The notes: a model not told the origin generated them from the sequence alone. Shown: positions 5,885-12,872, numbered from the stretch's first letter. The stretch is DNA of 16,581 bases from Clostridiales bacterium UBA7273 (GCA_002472405.1 DKRV01000013.1:56034-72614); one strand, 5' to 3'. Numbers and translations are program-made.

Positions 5885-6865
5885 TCAATCTTTGTTCTCG
5901 TACTTTTCGCCACCATGGATATATCCGGGCTGCCTGGTGCTGAGAATGTCAGCCTCTCTGGGATCGGACTGCATAAGCTCCATCTTGCTGCCTGCAAAGA
6001 GCTTATAGAACCATACACCGGGCATAAATACGATGTATACCCACAGGCAGGAAAGGAAAACTCTGAATCTGCTGGGCTCGGAAACGGGGATTGCACGGGA
6101 CTCCGTGTATTCCATGTGGCCGATTTTATCGGGGCATGCGCTCTCGCAAAGGCCGCAGCCGAGGCACTTGTCAAGATCAATGCGGCGCTTACCGTTTTCA
6201 TCAAAGCTCATTGCTCCAACGGGGCAGGCTTTTACACAAGCCTGACAATGCGTGCATTTGTCCTCTTCGAACTTGGGAAGATATGGGCCGTTATAGTTCA
6301 CAAACGGGACATGGTATTCTGTTTTCAGCGTCAGCGGCATACAGCAGCAGGAGCAGCAGAAGCACAGATTGTCCTGATAAGGTTGAACGCAGGATTCAAC
6401 GACGGAAATGAGACCGCGTTCGTGTGCCATATCCGCAACAGCAAGGCATTCATCAACGGAGACCGCACGTTCACCGTGCTTTTTCTTGAGCTTGCCATAG
6501 AAATTAAGACCGAAACAGGTGTTGATGGGATTGTCGCAGTTACCGCGAACTGTGCGGCACACACAAGGTGATACCGCAATATCGGTGGTATTGCGAATGA
6601 TGTCCTTTGCAACTTCAATAGGCACAACGACAGAGTTTGTATGTATGTAGCGGTAATGCCACTCAAGCGCCTTTCTGATCAGCGGACCGATGATGGGCTT
6701 GACTGCCAGCTTTCCCATCATATAGGAAAAGCGTACTACATCTACTGTGTTTTTGAGATGCTTCTTCAGGAAATTGCTGCGGAATTTTGCGTTGCTGTCG
6801 TAAAGGGTAATGCCATCTACCTCGACCTTGCGAGAAGTGTAGCGATTGGGTGTATTGTCTGCCAT
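5885..6865 (-). CDS. cysteine-rich 4Fe-4S dicluster protein, function unknown
   Basis: A 326-residue protein. The C-terminal half has two classical ferredoxin motifs: CTHCQACVKACP (204-215) and CLGCGLCESACP (234-245). They should hold two [4Fe-4S] clusters. The N-terminal half carries a further twelve cysteines in unusual spacing: CVCR at 101-104, C110, C117, C140, C159, then CFCCSCCC at 168-175. These suggest an additional metal or Fe-S site. A hydrophobic stretch at about 269-287 could associate with the membrane; there is no signal peptide. The start ATG has AGAGGTAA six bases upstream. The gene is divergent from a LysR-type regulator 150 bp away, which probably controls it. I know related clostridial proteins only as ferredoxin-like. 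An electron-transfer role is inferred, and partner and substrate are unknown. Confidence 0.9.
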   Translation of the reverse strand: MADNTPNRYTSRKVEVDGITLYDSNAKFRSNFLKKHLKNTVDVVRFSYMMGKLAVKPIIGPLIRKALEWHYRYIHTNSVVVPIEVAKDIIRNTTDIAVSPCVCRTVRGNCDNPINTCFGLNFYGKLKKKHGERAVSVDECLAVADMAHERGLISVVESCVQPYQDNLCFCCSCCCMPLTLKTEYHVPFVNYNGPYLPKFEEDKCTHCQACVKACPVGAMSFDENGKRRIDLDKCLGCGLCESACPDKIGHMEYTESRAIPVSEPSRFRVFLSCLWVYIVFMPGVWFYKLFAGSKMELMQSDPREADILSTRQPGYIHGGEKYENKD

Positions 6866-6898
6866 GAAATTACCTCTTTTCTATTTGATTTCACATAA

Positions 6899-6907
6899 AT
6901 TATATCA
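6899..6907 (-). promoter_or_regulatory. extended -10 promoter of the 4Fe-4S protein gene
   Basis: Read on the - strand, TGATATAAT gives an extended -10 (hexamer at 6904-6899). There is no good -35 at 16-18 bp, which suggests dependence on an activator such as the divergent LysR protein. Confidence 0.6.
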
Positions 6908-6948
6908 ACGCTCAATTTAAAAATATAATATTTTGTCAAACAAAGTTC

Positions 6949-6964
6949 ATAACCGACAGGTTAT
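6949..6964. promoter_or_regulatory. dyad, candidate LysR operator
   Basis: ATAACC-GACA-GGTTAT is a perfect 6-bp inverted repeat with a 4-bp centre. Its last base is the first base of the -35 hexamer of the LysR gene, and it lies about 45 bp upstream of the -10 of the divergent gene. This is a typical place for an autoregulatory LysR site; binding is inferred. Confidence 0.6.
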
Positions 6965-6992
6965 TGACTGCCATATTTAACGATGGTATAAT
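6964..6992 (+). promoter_or_regulatory. promoter of the LysR-type regulator gene
   Basis: The -35 is TTGACT (6964-6969) and the -10 is TATAAT (6987-6992), with a 17-bp spacer. The start codon is 23 bases after the -10. Confidence 0.85.
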
Positions 6993-7015
6993 CGTGAAAA
7001 AAGGAGGTACGCTCC

Positions 7016-7924
7016 ATGGAGATAAGAGATTTGCGTTTCTTCTGTCTTACCGCAGAGCTCGGCAGCGTAACAAAAGCCGCTGAGCAGTTAATGGTATCCC
7101 AGCCTTTTGTCACAAAGGTTATCCATGGGATCGAGGATGAACTCGGAACAAAGCTTTTTGACCTTGAAAAGCGGAGACTTATACTCAACGATAACGGAAC
7201 ATACTTCTACAAAGAGGCAAAGGAGATCATCGAGCGATTAGACCGGGAAACAGGAAATATTTCCGCAATGCAGGATAAAGCGGAGTTTACAACCACGCTG
7301 CTTTATAATAACGCGGGGTATCTGAGCGCATTGAATAATGCCTTTATGGAAAGATACCCGAACAGCGTGCTTTCGGAGGCTTATGCCAAGCGCGAAGATA
7401 TAATTCAGAAGCTGAATACGAATCAAGCAGATTTTGCCATAGAGCTTCCTCCCATAACCGGAGAACAATCACGCATGATTGAAACAATAACCGTGCTGAA
7501 GGACACAGGCAGTATCATGGTTCCGCCGGATCATCCCCTGTATCAGAAAGAGGTTGTAACATTAGAAGAGCTTGCGCCGTATCCCGTGGTCATTGCACCA
7601 AAGGGCAGCGGAATGAGAGCAACCATAGACCACATTTTTGAAAAGCACAATCTCCCGCTCAATGTTGTCTACGAGACCAACGATATGGATCTTCAGCAGC
7701 GCATGGTGCTTGTGAATAAGAAGGGTATTGCCTTTATGTCGATCATTCACACGCAGGATCCGCTTATCGGAAAGTACTGTCGCAAGACCATGACCGATCA
7801 GTGCTTCGGAACTGTGGGCCTGAGCTATAACAAATTCCGCGCAGAAACCGCGAGCACAAAGATGTTTAAGCAGTTTGCACTGGAGTTTTTCGGAAACCTT
7901 CAAAACTTGGCAAATACGATATGA
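7016..7924 (+). CDS. LysR-type transcriptional regulator
   Basis: A 302-residue DNA-binding regulator. The N-terminal winged helix-turn-helix is clear: FFCLTAELGSVTKAAEQLMV runs into SQPFVTKVIHGIEDELGTKLFD (residues 8-49), with the family's S-Q-P at the start of the recognition helix. Residues 90-300 form the substrate-binding-like effector domain; the ligand cannot be told from sequence. The start ATG 7016 has AGGAGG at 7002-7007. It is divergent from the 4Fe-4S protein gene with a dyad between the promoters, so control of that gene and of itself is the simplest reading. No strong terminator follows immediately. The first hairpin with a T-tract is at 8048. Confidence 0.95.
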   Translation: MEIRDLRFFCLTAELGSVTKAAEQLMVSQPFVTKVIHGIEDELGTKLFDLEKRRLILNDNGTYFYKEAKEIIERLDRETGNISAMQDKAEFTTTLLYNNAGYLSALNNAFMERYPNSVLSEAYAKREDIIQKLNTNQADFAIELPPITGEQSRMIETITVLKDTGSIMVPPDHPLYQKEVVTLEELAPYPVVIAPKGSGMRATIDHIFEKHNLPLNVVYETNDMDLQQRMVLVNKKGIAFMSIIHTQDPLIGKYCRKTMTDQCFGTVGLSYNKFRAETASTKMFKQFALEFFGNLQNLANTI

Positions 7925-7999
7925 TAATTTGAGAATTGCGCACCTATTCTTACACTTATAGATCAAATCTGATTAATCTTGTGATTCTTTTGGTGTACT

Positions 8000-8044
8000 T
8001 TTGGGGCAAATACCCTGCCTCTACGCACCGTTTGGGGCAAATAC
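8000..8044 (+). repeat. short direct repeat TTTGGGGCAAATAC, two copies
   Basis: The 14-mer occurs at 8000-8013 and 8031-8044, in a gene-free stretch between the LysR gene and the next terminator. Apart from this pair I see nothing in 7925-8047. Function unknown. Confidence 0.6.
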
Positions 8045-8047
8045 AGC

Positions 8048-8083
8048 AAAAGCAACTCACCATTGTCGGTGGGTTGCTTTTTT
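8048..8083 (+). terminator. terminator downstream of the LysR gene (repeat copy 2)
   Basis: AAAAGCAACTCACC (8048-8061) pairs with GGTGGGTTGCTTTT (8068-8081), followed by T's. It is homologous to the tRNA-Gln terminator at 5395-5430, and the following sequence up to 8105 is identical to that copy. Confidence 0.85.
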
Positions 8084-8105
8084 ATTAGCTGCTTGGCACC
8101 AGAAC
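8078..8105 (+). repeat. dispersed repeat, copy 2 (first copy 5425-5452)
   Basis: 28 bases identical to 5425-5452, in the same orientation and again directly behind the same type of stem-loop. See copy 1 for the comparison. Confidence 0.8.
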
Positions 8106-8111
8106 AAAATT

Positions 8112-8143
8112 AAACTCAGCTCACCGAGCGATGAGCTGAGTTT
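8112..8143 (-). terminator. terminator of the Ada-like-tail protein gene
   Basis: The 12-bp perfect stem is AAACTCAGCTCA (8112-8123) with TGAGCTGAGTTT (8132-8143) and an 8-base loop. Read on the - strand it touches the stop codon (8145-8143) and is followed by TTTAATTTT. Confidence 0.85.
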
Positions 8144-8577
8144 TACGGTTGGCACTTTCCGCACGGAGAATATCCGGAGGCAATTGCCTCGTCGCGCGTC
8201 TGAAACCATACGCGATTATCATCGGATATGCGCGATGCCGACGAGCATGACGGCAGATGAAACTTATCCGACCTACTGCTTGCCTCATAAGCGCCCTGAG
8301 CCTGCGCAGGAGCCGACGGAGCGAGCGTTGGGTCAATACTTGGTTCCGGTGCCTCAGTGCCATTCACCGGGCTTACGGTGACATGCACTTCGCTTATCTT
8401 GTCATCCCGTACAGTATCGGATGACAATGCAAAGCCCACAGCAGACGCTGCAAATATGCAGCAGCATATAACGGCTTTTCCAATGTACGCTTTCCGGCTC
8501 TTTATCGCTGCAAGCACAAATAACATAACAGCAGCCGCTGCGGCGGTTATTGAAATGGCTGCAAATAATATCTTCAT
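8143..8577 (-). CDS. small membrane protein with C-terminal Ada-like zinc-binding motif
   Basis: A 144-residue protein. Two hydrophobic segments (about 3-25 and 30-51) are followed by a Pro/Ala-rich linker (70-98) and a compact C-terminal module. In it His107, Cys111, Cys139 and Cys142 (FHLPSC ... GYSPCGKCQP) resemble the zinc site of the Ada metal-binding fold. Such modules occur at the ends of many secreted or membrane proteins of Gram-positive bacteria. Its role here is unknown. I start at ATG 8577. An in-frame ATG at 8625 would place the -35 and -10 elements inside the coding region. There is no ribosome binding site before 8577, and the promoter predicts transcription from the start codon itself. 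The gene stands alone between its own promoter and terminator. Confidence 0.75.
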   Translation of the reverse strand: MKILFAAISITAAAAAVMLFVLAAIKSRKAYIGKAVICCCIFAASAVGFALSSDTVRDDKISEVHVTVSPVNGTEAPEPSIDPTLAPSAPAQAQGAYEASSRSDKFHLPSCSSASRISDDNRVWFQTRDEAIASGYSPCGKCQP

Positions 8578-8583
8578 GGGAAC

Positions 8584-8612
8584 ATAATATATCCGCATGT
8601 AAAATATGTCAA
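8584..8612 (-). promoter_or_regulatory. promoter giving a predicted leaderless mRNA
   Basis: On the - strand the -35 is TTGACA (8612-8607) and the -10 is TATTAT (8589-8584), with a 17-bp spacer. Only six bases separate the -10 from the ATG at 8577, so transcription should begin at or next to the start codon. Confidence 0.75.
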
Positions 8613-8625
8613 CATTTCCGTGCAA

Positions 8626-8653
8626 AAAATGCTTTCCTTTCGGAAAGCATTTT
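8626..8653 (-). terminator. terminator of the MATE gene
   Basis: The 12-bp stem is AAAATGCTTTCC (8626-8637) with GGAAAGCATTTT (8642-8653) and a TTTC loop. On the - strand it lies 17 bases after the MATE stop and is followed by T's. It also ends in T's on the + strand. Confidence 0.9.
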
Positions 8654-8656
8654 TCA

Positions 8657-8680
8657 TATCAAGTGTTCTATCAAGTGTTC
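8657..8680. repeat. 12-bp tandem duplication over the MATE stop codon
   Basis: TATCAAGTGTTC occurs twice back to back (8657-8668, 8669-8680). The copy at 8669-8680 contains the MATE stop codon and last codons; the other lies just past it. It looks like a simple slippage duplication without effect on the protein. Confidence 0.85.
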
Positions 8681-10062
8681 TGCTCTTTTATGCTGCGGTT
8701 TATAATGCGCATCTCGCCGATTATGAGAATTGCGACAGTCACGGCCGCAAGGCAATCGCCAACGGGGCCTGCGTACAGCAGACCGTCAATGCCCATGATG
8801 CCCGAAAAAATGTATGCACAGGGCAGGAAGTAAAGCAGCTGCCTTGTCAGAGTGCAGATCATTGCCTTGGTCGGCTTGCCGATAGACTGGAAGAAGATAC
8901 CCGAGGGGATGAGGAAGCCGACGAGGAAGATAACACCGAGGAAGATGTGGAAGCACTTGAGGGCAAACTCGTTGTACAGTTCGTTCTCCTGTCCGAAAAT
9001 GTTTATTATGTCCTGTGTGCAGAACTGGAAGCAAGCCCAGCCGATGACGCCTACGATAAGGCCGACGATTATCGTTCTCAGGTACGTTGCCTTTACGCGG
9101 TGGAAGTTTTTCGCGCCGTAGTTATAGCCGACGATGGGCTGGCTGCCTATGCCGAGGCCGACCATAACGCTGATGATGATGGAGTTGACCTTCATTACTA
9201 TGCCGAAAGCGGCGAGAGGGATGTCCGGACCATAAATGCTTTGTATGCCGTATTTTACGGTTAGATTATTTACGCAAATAACTACTATGGTCGAGCCAAA
9301 CTGCGTGAAAAAGCTCGAAATACCAAGCGGCAGAAATGAAAACAGAGTGTTTTTTCTGATAATGGCGTATTCGCGCTTGAATTTGATGCCCTTGAGACGG
9401 GGTATGTATGCAACAGCGAGCACAAAGTTGAGTATCTGGCCGATTATCGTTGCCCACGCGGCGCCTGCAACGCCCCAGCCGAGACCGAGCACGAACCATG
9501 CATCGAGCACTACGTTCAGCAGACAGCCGGATATGTTCGATATCATGGCGTAGCGCGGATTGCCCTGCGCTCGGATAATGCTGGTTACCGTCATGCTTAT
9601 GCACACAAACGGTATGCCGATGAGGGTTATCCGTGCGTATTCCGTCGCGTATCTGAACGTTTCCTCCGCAACCTTTGTTCCGCCGCAGAGATTTAGCACC
9701 GGCGTGAGCAGAAGCTCCATCGAAAGCGTTATGAAAAGACCGGCCAGCAGCGATATCGTAATGCCGTTGCCCATCGTGCGCGCGGCCTCGTCATAGTTTT
9801 TCTGCCCGAGCTTCAGGCTGAAATACGCAACGCAGCCGTCGGCGATAAGCGTGCCGATCGCCATTGCGATTGTAACAAGGGGGAAGGTAAGGTTTGTTGC
9901 GGCGTTGCCGTACATGCCGACGCCCTGGCCGATGAATATCTGGTCAACTATGTTGTATACAGAGTTTACGACCATCGACGCTATAGCCGGCAGTGAAAAT
10001 TTGATCATGAGCTTGCCTATAGACTCGTTTTCAAACATGGCAAGCGAATTGTTTTGACTCAT
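8671..10062 (-). CDS. MATE family multidrug / toxin efflux transporter
   Basis: A 463-residue inner membrane protein with about twelve hydrophobic segments, the size and pattern of MATE Na+- or H+-coupled exporters. Family features are the N-terminal GKLMIKFSLPAIASMVVNSVYNIVDQIFIG region and its half-repeat near residue 235 (TLFSFLPLGISSFFTQFGSTIVV), plus GSQPIVGYNYGAKN at about 300. The substrate cannot be read from sequence. Two adjacent ATGs are possible (10065, 10062). I prefer 10062 because AGGTGA (10072-10067) is then at a usable distance. It has its own promoter with a palindrome in the spacer and a second palindrome upstream, suggesting a repressor that responds to a drug or metabolite. 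The repressor is not in the window. Confidence 0.95.
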   Translation of the reverse strand: MSQNNSLAMFENESIGKLMIKFSLPAIASMVVNSVYNIVDQIFIGQGVGMYGNAATNLTFPLVTIAMAIGTLIADGCVAYFSLKLGQKNYDEAARTMGNGITISLLAGLFITLSMELLLTPVLNLCGGTKVAEETFRYATEYARITLIGIPFVCISMTVTSIIRAQGNPRYAMISNISGCLLNVVLDAWFVLGLGWGVAGAAWATIIGQILNFVLAVAYIPRLKGIKFKREYAIIRKNTLFSFLPLGISSFFTQFGSTIVVICVNNLTVKYGIQSIYGPDIPLAAFGIVMKVNSIIISVMVGLGIGSQPIVGYNYGAKNFHRVKATYLRTIIVGLIVGVIGWACFQFCTQDIINIFGQENELYNEFALKCFHIFLGVIFLVGFLIPSGIFFQSIGKPTKAMICTLTRQLLYFLPCAYIFSGIMGIDGLLYAGPVGDCLAAVTVAILIIGEMRIINRSIKEQNT

Positions 10063-10103
10063 CATATCACCTGTATCTATTATTCTAAATTCAAACGGAG
10101 AAG

Positions 10104-10132
10104 ATTATAGCACAGTGCATATGTATTGTAAA
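10104..10132 (-). promoter_or_regulatory. promoter of the MATE gene
   Basis: On the - strand the -35 is TTTACA (10132-10127) and the -10 is TATAAT (10109-10104), with a 17-bp spacer. The last nine bases of the spacer are the palindrome GCACTGTGC. Confidence 0.85.
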
Positions 10133-10171
10133 TGTATATAAAATTAACATTCAAAATTTGTGCACTGTGCT
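10109..10171. promoter_or_regulatory. pair of GCAC-W-GTGC palindromes, candidate operators
   Basis: GCACAGTGC (10110-10118) lies in the spacer of the MATE promoter directly against the -10. GCACTGTGC (10162-10170) lies 52 bp further upstream, a separation of about five helical turns. Each is a palindrome by itself. Together with one flanking base on each side they also form an 11-bp inverted repeat. Position and symmetry suggest repressor binding at both sites, possibly with looping. The regulator is unknown. Confidence 0.65.
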
Positions 10172-10177
10172 GCAAAA

Positions 10178-10987
10178 TTACTCCTCGTGAGCCTCGCGAA
10201 TAAACTGGTTTATAGAAGCACCGAGCAGGATTATGTACATGCACCAGTACATCCACAAAAGCGAGATCACGATCGTTGCAAGACTTCCGTAGGTCGAGTA
10301 GTTTGCGTAGCGTATAAAAAGCGAAAACAGCCATGTGAACAAAAGCCACGCGCCTGCCGCCGCGGCAGCGCCGGGCATAAGGTGAAGAAGCTTGATCTTA
10401 ACTCCCGGAACACCCTTATATATTGCGAGAAAAACGATCGCCAGCATCAAAAACGCAACGACAAATCGCAGCTCCAGCAGCAGCGACAGCGCAGGCGACA
10501 CGGCAGGAAGATGCGTGTTTATAAGATCATATATCTCCTTGCTGAACACCATCAGCGCCAGCACGATTATGGCAAAGGCGATCATTCCGACAGTATAGAA
10601 GCATGCAATAATGGTGCGCCTGAAAAACGATGAATATTTGGGGGAGTGGAAGATATCCTCAATGCCCCTTATCAGCGTAAAAAATGCGCGGCTTGAAAGC
10701 CATATCGTAAACAGTATCGACAGCGGAAGAACCGCGCCCGGCGCAAAGTATATGTCGGTAACGACCGATTCGATTATTGCCTGCAATGCGTCCGGCATAT
10801 AGCGCTCAACGGCGTTAAAAAGCGTTTCCTGTGAAAGACCGGTGTAAGGAATGATGGCCGTCAGCAGCGCGACAAAAGGAACGAGGGACAAAAACATGTA
10901 AAACGCGCTCGCGGCTGCGTGAGCGTTTATGTTGTCCTCGCTTATCTCGATCATGAACTTGTTTATAGTGTTGAAGATCTTTTTCAT
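10178..10987 (-). CDS. YihY/BrkB family inner membrane protein
   Basis: A 269-residue membrane protein with about six hydrophobic segments (near 25-47, 85-105, 124-148, 165-190, 203-225 and 235-257). The conserved N-terminal feature is INAHAAASAFYMFLSLVPFVALL (20-42), and a C-terminal ITLLLWMYW-like segment (SLLWMYWCMYIILLGASIN) is present. These are the marks of the YihY/BrkB group, formerly misnamed ribonuclease BN. The molecular function is not settled. Start ATG 10987 has GAGG a few bases upstream. It is the third gene of the cdsA-dagK-yihY run, 40 bases after dagK, with a hairpin in the gap. The lipid-gene context suggests a role in the cell envelope, which is inference. Confidence 0.93.
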   Translation of the reverse strand: MKKIFNTINKFMIEISEDNINAHAAASAFYMFLSLVPFVALLTAIIPYTGLSQETLFNAVERYMPDALQAIIESVVTDIYFAPGAVLPLSILFTIWLSSRAFFTLIRGIEDIFHSPKYSSFFRRTIIACFYTVGMIAFAIIVLALMVFSKEIYDLINTHLPAVSPALSLLLELRFVVAFLMLAIVFLAIYKGVPGVKIKLLHLMPGAAAAAGAWLLFTWLFSLFIRYANYSTYGSLATIVISLLWMYWCMYIILLGASINQFIREAHEE

Positions 10988-10998
10988 AGAACCTCATG

Positions 10999-11026
10999 AA
11001 ATTACCGCCCACAAGGACGGTAATTT
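10999..11026. terminator. hairpin between dagK and the YihY gene
   Basis: AAATTACCG (10999-11007) pairs with CGGTAATTT (11018-11026). On the + strand five T follow, on the - strand only a short T stretch. For the - strand genes it could be a weak terminator or an mRNA-stabilising hairpin that lowers expression of the last gene. Confidence 0.55.
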
Positions 11027-11027
11027 T

Positions 11028-11927
11028 TCAGCATATTAAAGTAAGCCTATCGGCAAGATTGGCAATTTCGTGCTTTTCCGAGCCTTTGCCGAGTTCGCCG
11101 TCGAGCGACCAGTCAAGTCCCTCAGGCGAGCTTATCTTCACGGAATCGGCCTGGAAAAAGTCGAGAAACGGCGAGGAATAATCCTGCGTGAAAACGCCGA
11201 TCAAAATGTTCTGGAAATCAATAAGCGTCCTCGGCTCGTGAACGAGCAGAATCTCAAATTTGCCGTCGCCCGTGTCAACAACGGTTTTTGGTAGCGTGAT
11301 GGTTCCTGCGACCGATGTCGAATTGCATACGGCGCCGAAAATATAATCACCCTCACATGTGAATTCGCCCACGTCAAGCTTCAGATGATGAGCCTTGATC
11401 TTTGGCAGATCCTTCACGGCGTCGAGCAGATATGCCGAATGTCCGAGCATGTTTTTGAGGTTTTGCGGTGTGGTGTACGACAGCCAGGAGAACGCGCCGA
11501 ACGCTGCAACATAGGAAAAATATTGCTCTCCGAACTTGCCGATGTCGATCTTTTTTGGCTTTCCGGAAATTATGTTCTGTGCGGCCTCGAGCATGTCGGA
11601 GGATATGCCGTGGCAGGCTGCAAAATCGTTTGTGCTGCCGGATGGAATATAGCCGAGCGGAGTGCGGCAGTCGCCGCGGATAATGCCGGTTATGACCTCG
11701 TTGAGCGTACCGTCGCCGCCTATGCAGACGATGAGGTCAAACTCGCTGCCGTAAAGCTGCGCAAACTGCGTTGCGTCGCCGCTTTTGCCGGTCGGGAAAA
11801 CCGTCACGGCGTAGTCGCCTTCGGAAAAGATTTTAATTATATCGGGCAGAAAGCGCAGGGAGGTGCGCCGGCCCGAAACCGGATTTATAATAAGCAGAAG
11901 TTTTTTCAGCTGGGAAAAGGTTTTCAT
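11028..11927 (-). CDS. diacylglycerol kinase family lipid kinase (DagK/YegS type)
   Basis: A 299-residue ATP-dependent lipid kinase. The nucleotide-binding motifs of the DAGK catalytic domain are clear: INPVSG (14-19), CIGGDGTLNEV (68-78) and PSGSTNDFA (95-103). In Gram-positive bacteria such enzymes phosphorylate diacylglycerol to phosphatidate, recycling diacylglycerol freed by lipoteichoic acid synthesis. Other members act on sphingoid or other lipids. It is soluble, probably membrane-associated. The start ATG 11927 has GGAG about ten bases upstream. It lies 21 bases after cdsA, whose product uses phosphatidate, so diacylglycerol phosphorylation is the best guess for the substrate. Confidence 0.92.
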   Translation of the reverse strand: MKTFSQLKKLLLIINPVSGRRTSLRFLPDIIKIFSEGDYAVTVFPTGKSGDATQFAQLYGSEFDLIVCIGGDGTLNEVITGIIRGDCRTPLGYIPSGSTNDFAACHGISSDMLEAAQNIISGKPKKIDIGKFGEQYFSYVAAFGAFSWLSYTTPQNLKNMLGHSAYLLDAVKDLPKIKAHHLKLDVGEFTCEGDYIFGAVCNSTSVAGTITLPKTVVDTGDGKFEILLVHEPRTLIDFQNILIGVFTQDYSSPFLDFFQADSVKISSPEGLDWSLDGELGKGSEKHEIANLADRLTLIC

Positions 11928-11948
11928 CAGAATAATACTCCGTTAAGA

Positions 11949-12752
11949 TCAGATGATTCCGGCAATCAGAAGGCAGAAGTATGCCGAGGGGATTGAGAAC
12001 AGCAGACTGTCAACTCTGTCCATAACACCGCCGTGACCGGGAATGAGATTGCTGTAGTCCTTAAGACCGGCCATGCGCTTTATAAGCGATGCGGCAAGGT
12101 CGCCGACCTGGCCGAAGCTTGAGCATATCAGCGCAGTGAGCGTGCAGCCGAGGATATTGACATTAAACCACTGCTTGAGCACGAAGAATAGTATAACGCC
12201 TGCAACGACGGCACTTATTGCTCCGCAGACGCTGCCCTCAACGGTCTTGTTGGGGCTTACCTCGGGCGAGAGCTTGTGCTTGCCGAATCTTTTGCCGCCG
12301 AAAAGCGCAAAGCTGTCGCACACCCAGGTGGATATGCATGCAATCGCAAACACGGGGATCCACACGCTGCTTTCCATAAGCGCAAGCTTGCAGACGATAA
12401 CGAACGGAACTATCGGATATGCAAGAACGCCCAGCGTTGCAAGCGCGCCGGCGCCGCGGATCTTTTTCGAGACTATGCCGGCGGTCATGGCCGCAAACAC
12501 GGCAAGGAAAAACGTTATCTCGAATGCCAGAGCATCGGCATTAAACCACAGCTCCGCCACGGTTGCAACGCAGTAAGCGTACAGTATCCACGGCTGGCAT
12601 ACGACGTTTTTGTATCCGATGGCGCGGCATGTTTCCCAAACGGCCATTATCATGGCAGCCAAAAGGAACAGCGCCCTCGTCACGGGACCCAATGCAAAGC
12701 AGGCAACTACCAGTATTATCAGCACCGTTGCCGAAATAACTCTTGTTTTCAA
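11949..12752 (-). CDS. cdsA: phosphatidate cytidylyltransferase (CDP-diglyceride synthase)
   Basis: An integral membrane enzyme making CDP-diacylglycerol from phosphatidate and CTP, the precursor of all anionic and zwitterionic phospholipids. The 267-residue protein is hydrophobic throughout. It carries GGKRFGKHKLSPEVSPNKTVEG (152-173) and the CDS signature from Ser222 through KR, KD and HGG to DRVDS (up to 249). The start is TTG 12752, with GAAGGT about eight bases upstream. The ATG at 12771 is in another frame. Its own promoter lies at 12794-12822. In many Clostridia cdsA sits between uppS and dxr; here it heads a different cluster with dagK and a YihY gene. Confidence 0.96.
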   Translation of the reverse strand: MKTRVISATVLIILVVACFALGPVTRALFLLAAMIMAVWETCRAIGYKNVVCQPWILYAYCVATVAELWFNADALAFEITFFLAVFAAMTAGIVSKKIRGAGALATLGVLAYPIVPFVIVCKLALMESSVWIPVFAIACISTWVCDSFALFGGKRFGKHKLSPEVSPNKTVEGSVCGAISAVVAGVILFFVLKQWFNVNILGCTLTALICSSFGQVGDLAASLIKRMAGLKDYSNLIPGHGGVMDRVDSLLFSIPSAYFCLLIAGII

Positions 12753-12793
12753 GTTGCTGACCTTCTTTCATGAAATGTTCAAAATTAATACCT

Positions 12794-12822
12794 AATATAA
12801 CATATTAATGCGCCATCTACAA
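12794..12822 (-). promoter_or_regulatory. promoter of cdsA-dagK-yihY
   Basis: On the - strand the -35 is TTGTAG (12822-12817) and the -10 is TATATT (12799-12794), with a 17-bp spacer and a TGT extended -10. Confidence 0.75.
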
Positions 12823-12872
12823 CAACAAATGGTTGCAAATCATGCAAAACGGCATATATTGAAAAATTATTC

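Noticed and set aside
5873..6571. 232-codon + strand open frame opposite the 4Fe-4S protein gene
   Set aside because: It is antisense to a gene with two unmistakable ferredoxin motifs. The promoter-like pair at 5818-5846 alone does not make it a gene.
8620..9264. 214-codon + strand open frame opposite the MATE gene
   Set aside because: It starts inside the MATE terminator and lies opposite a certain transporter. The acidic, repetitive composition is typical of antisense to membrane protein codons.
10109..10171. Reading the 11-bp inverted repeat as terminal repeats of a tiny transposable element or as a terminator
   Set aside because: There is no target duplication, no T-tract and a 41-base AT-rich loop. 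Placement in and before a promoter fits operators better.
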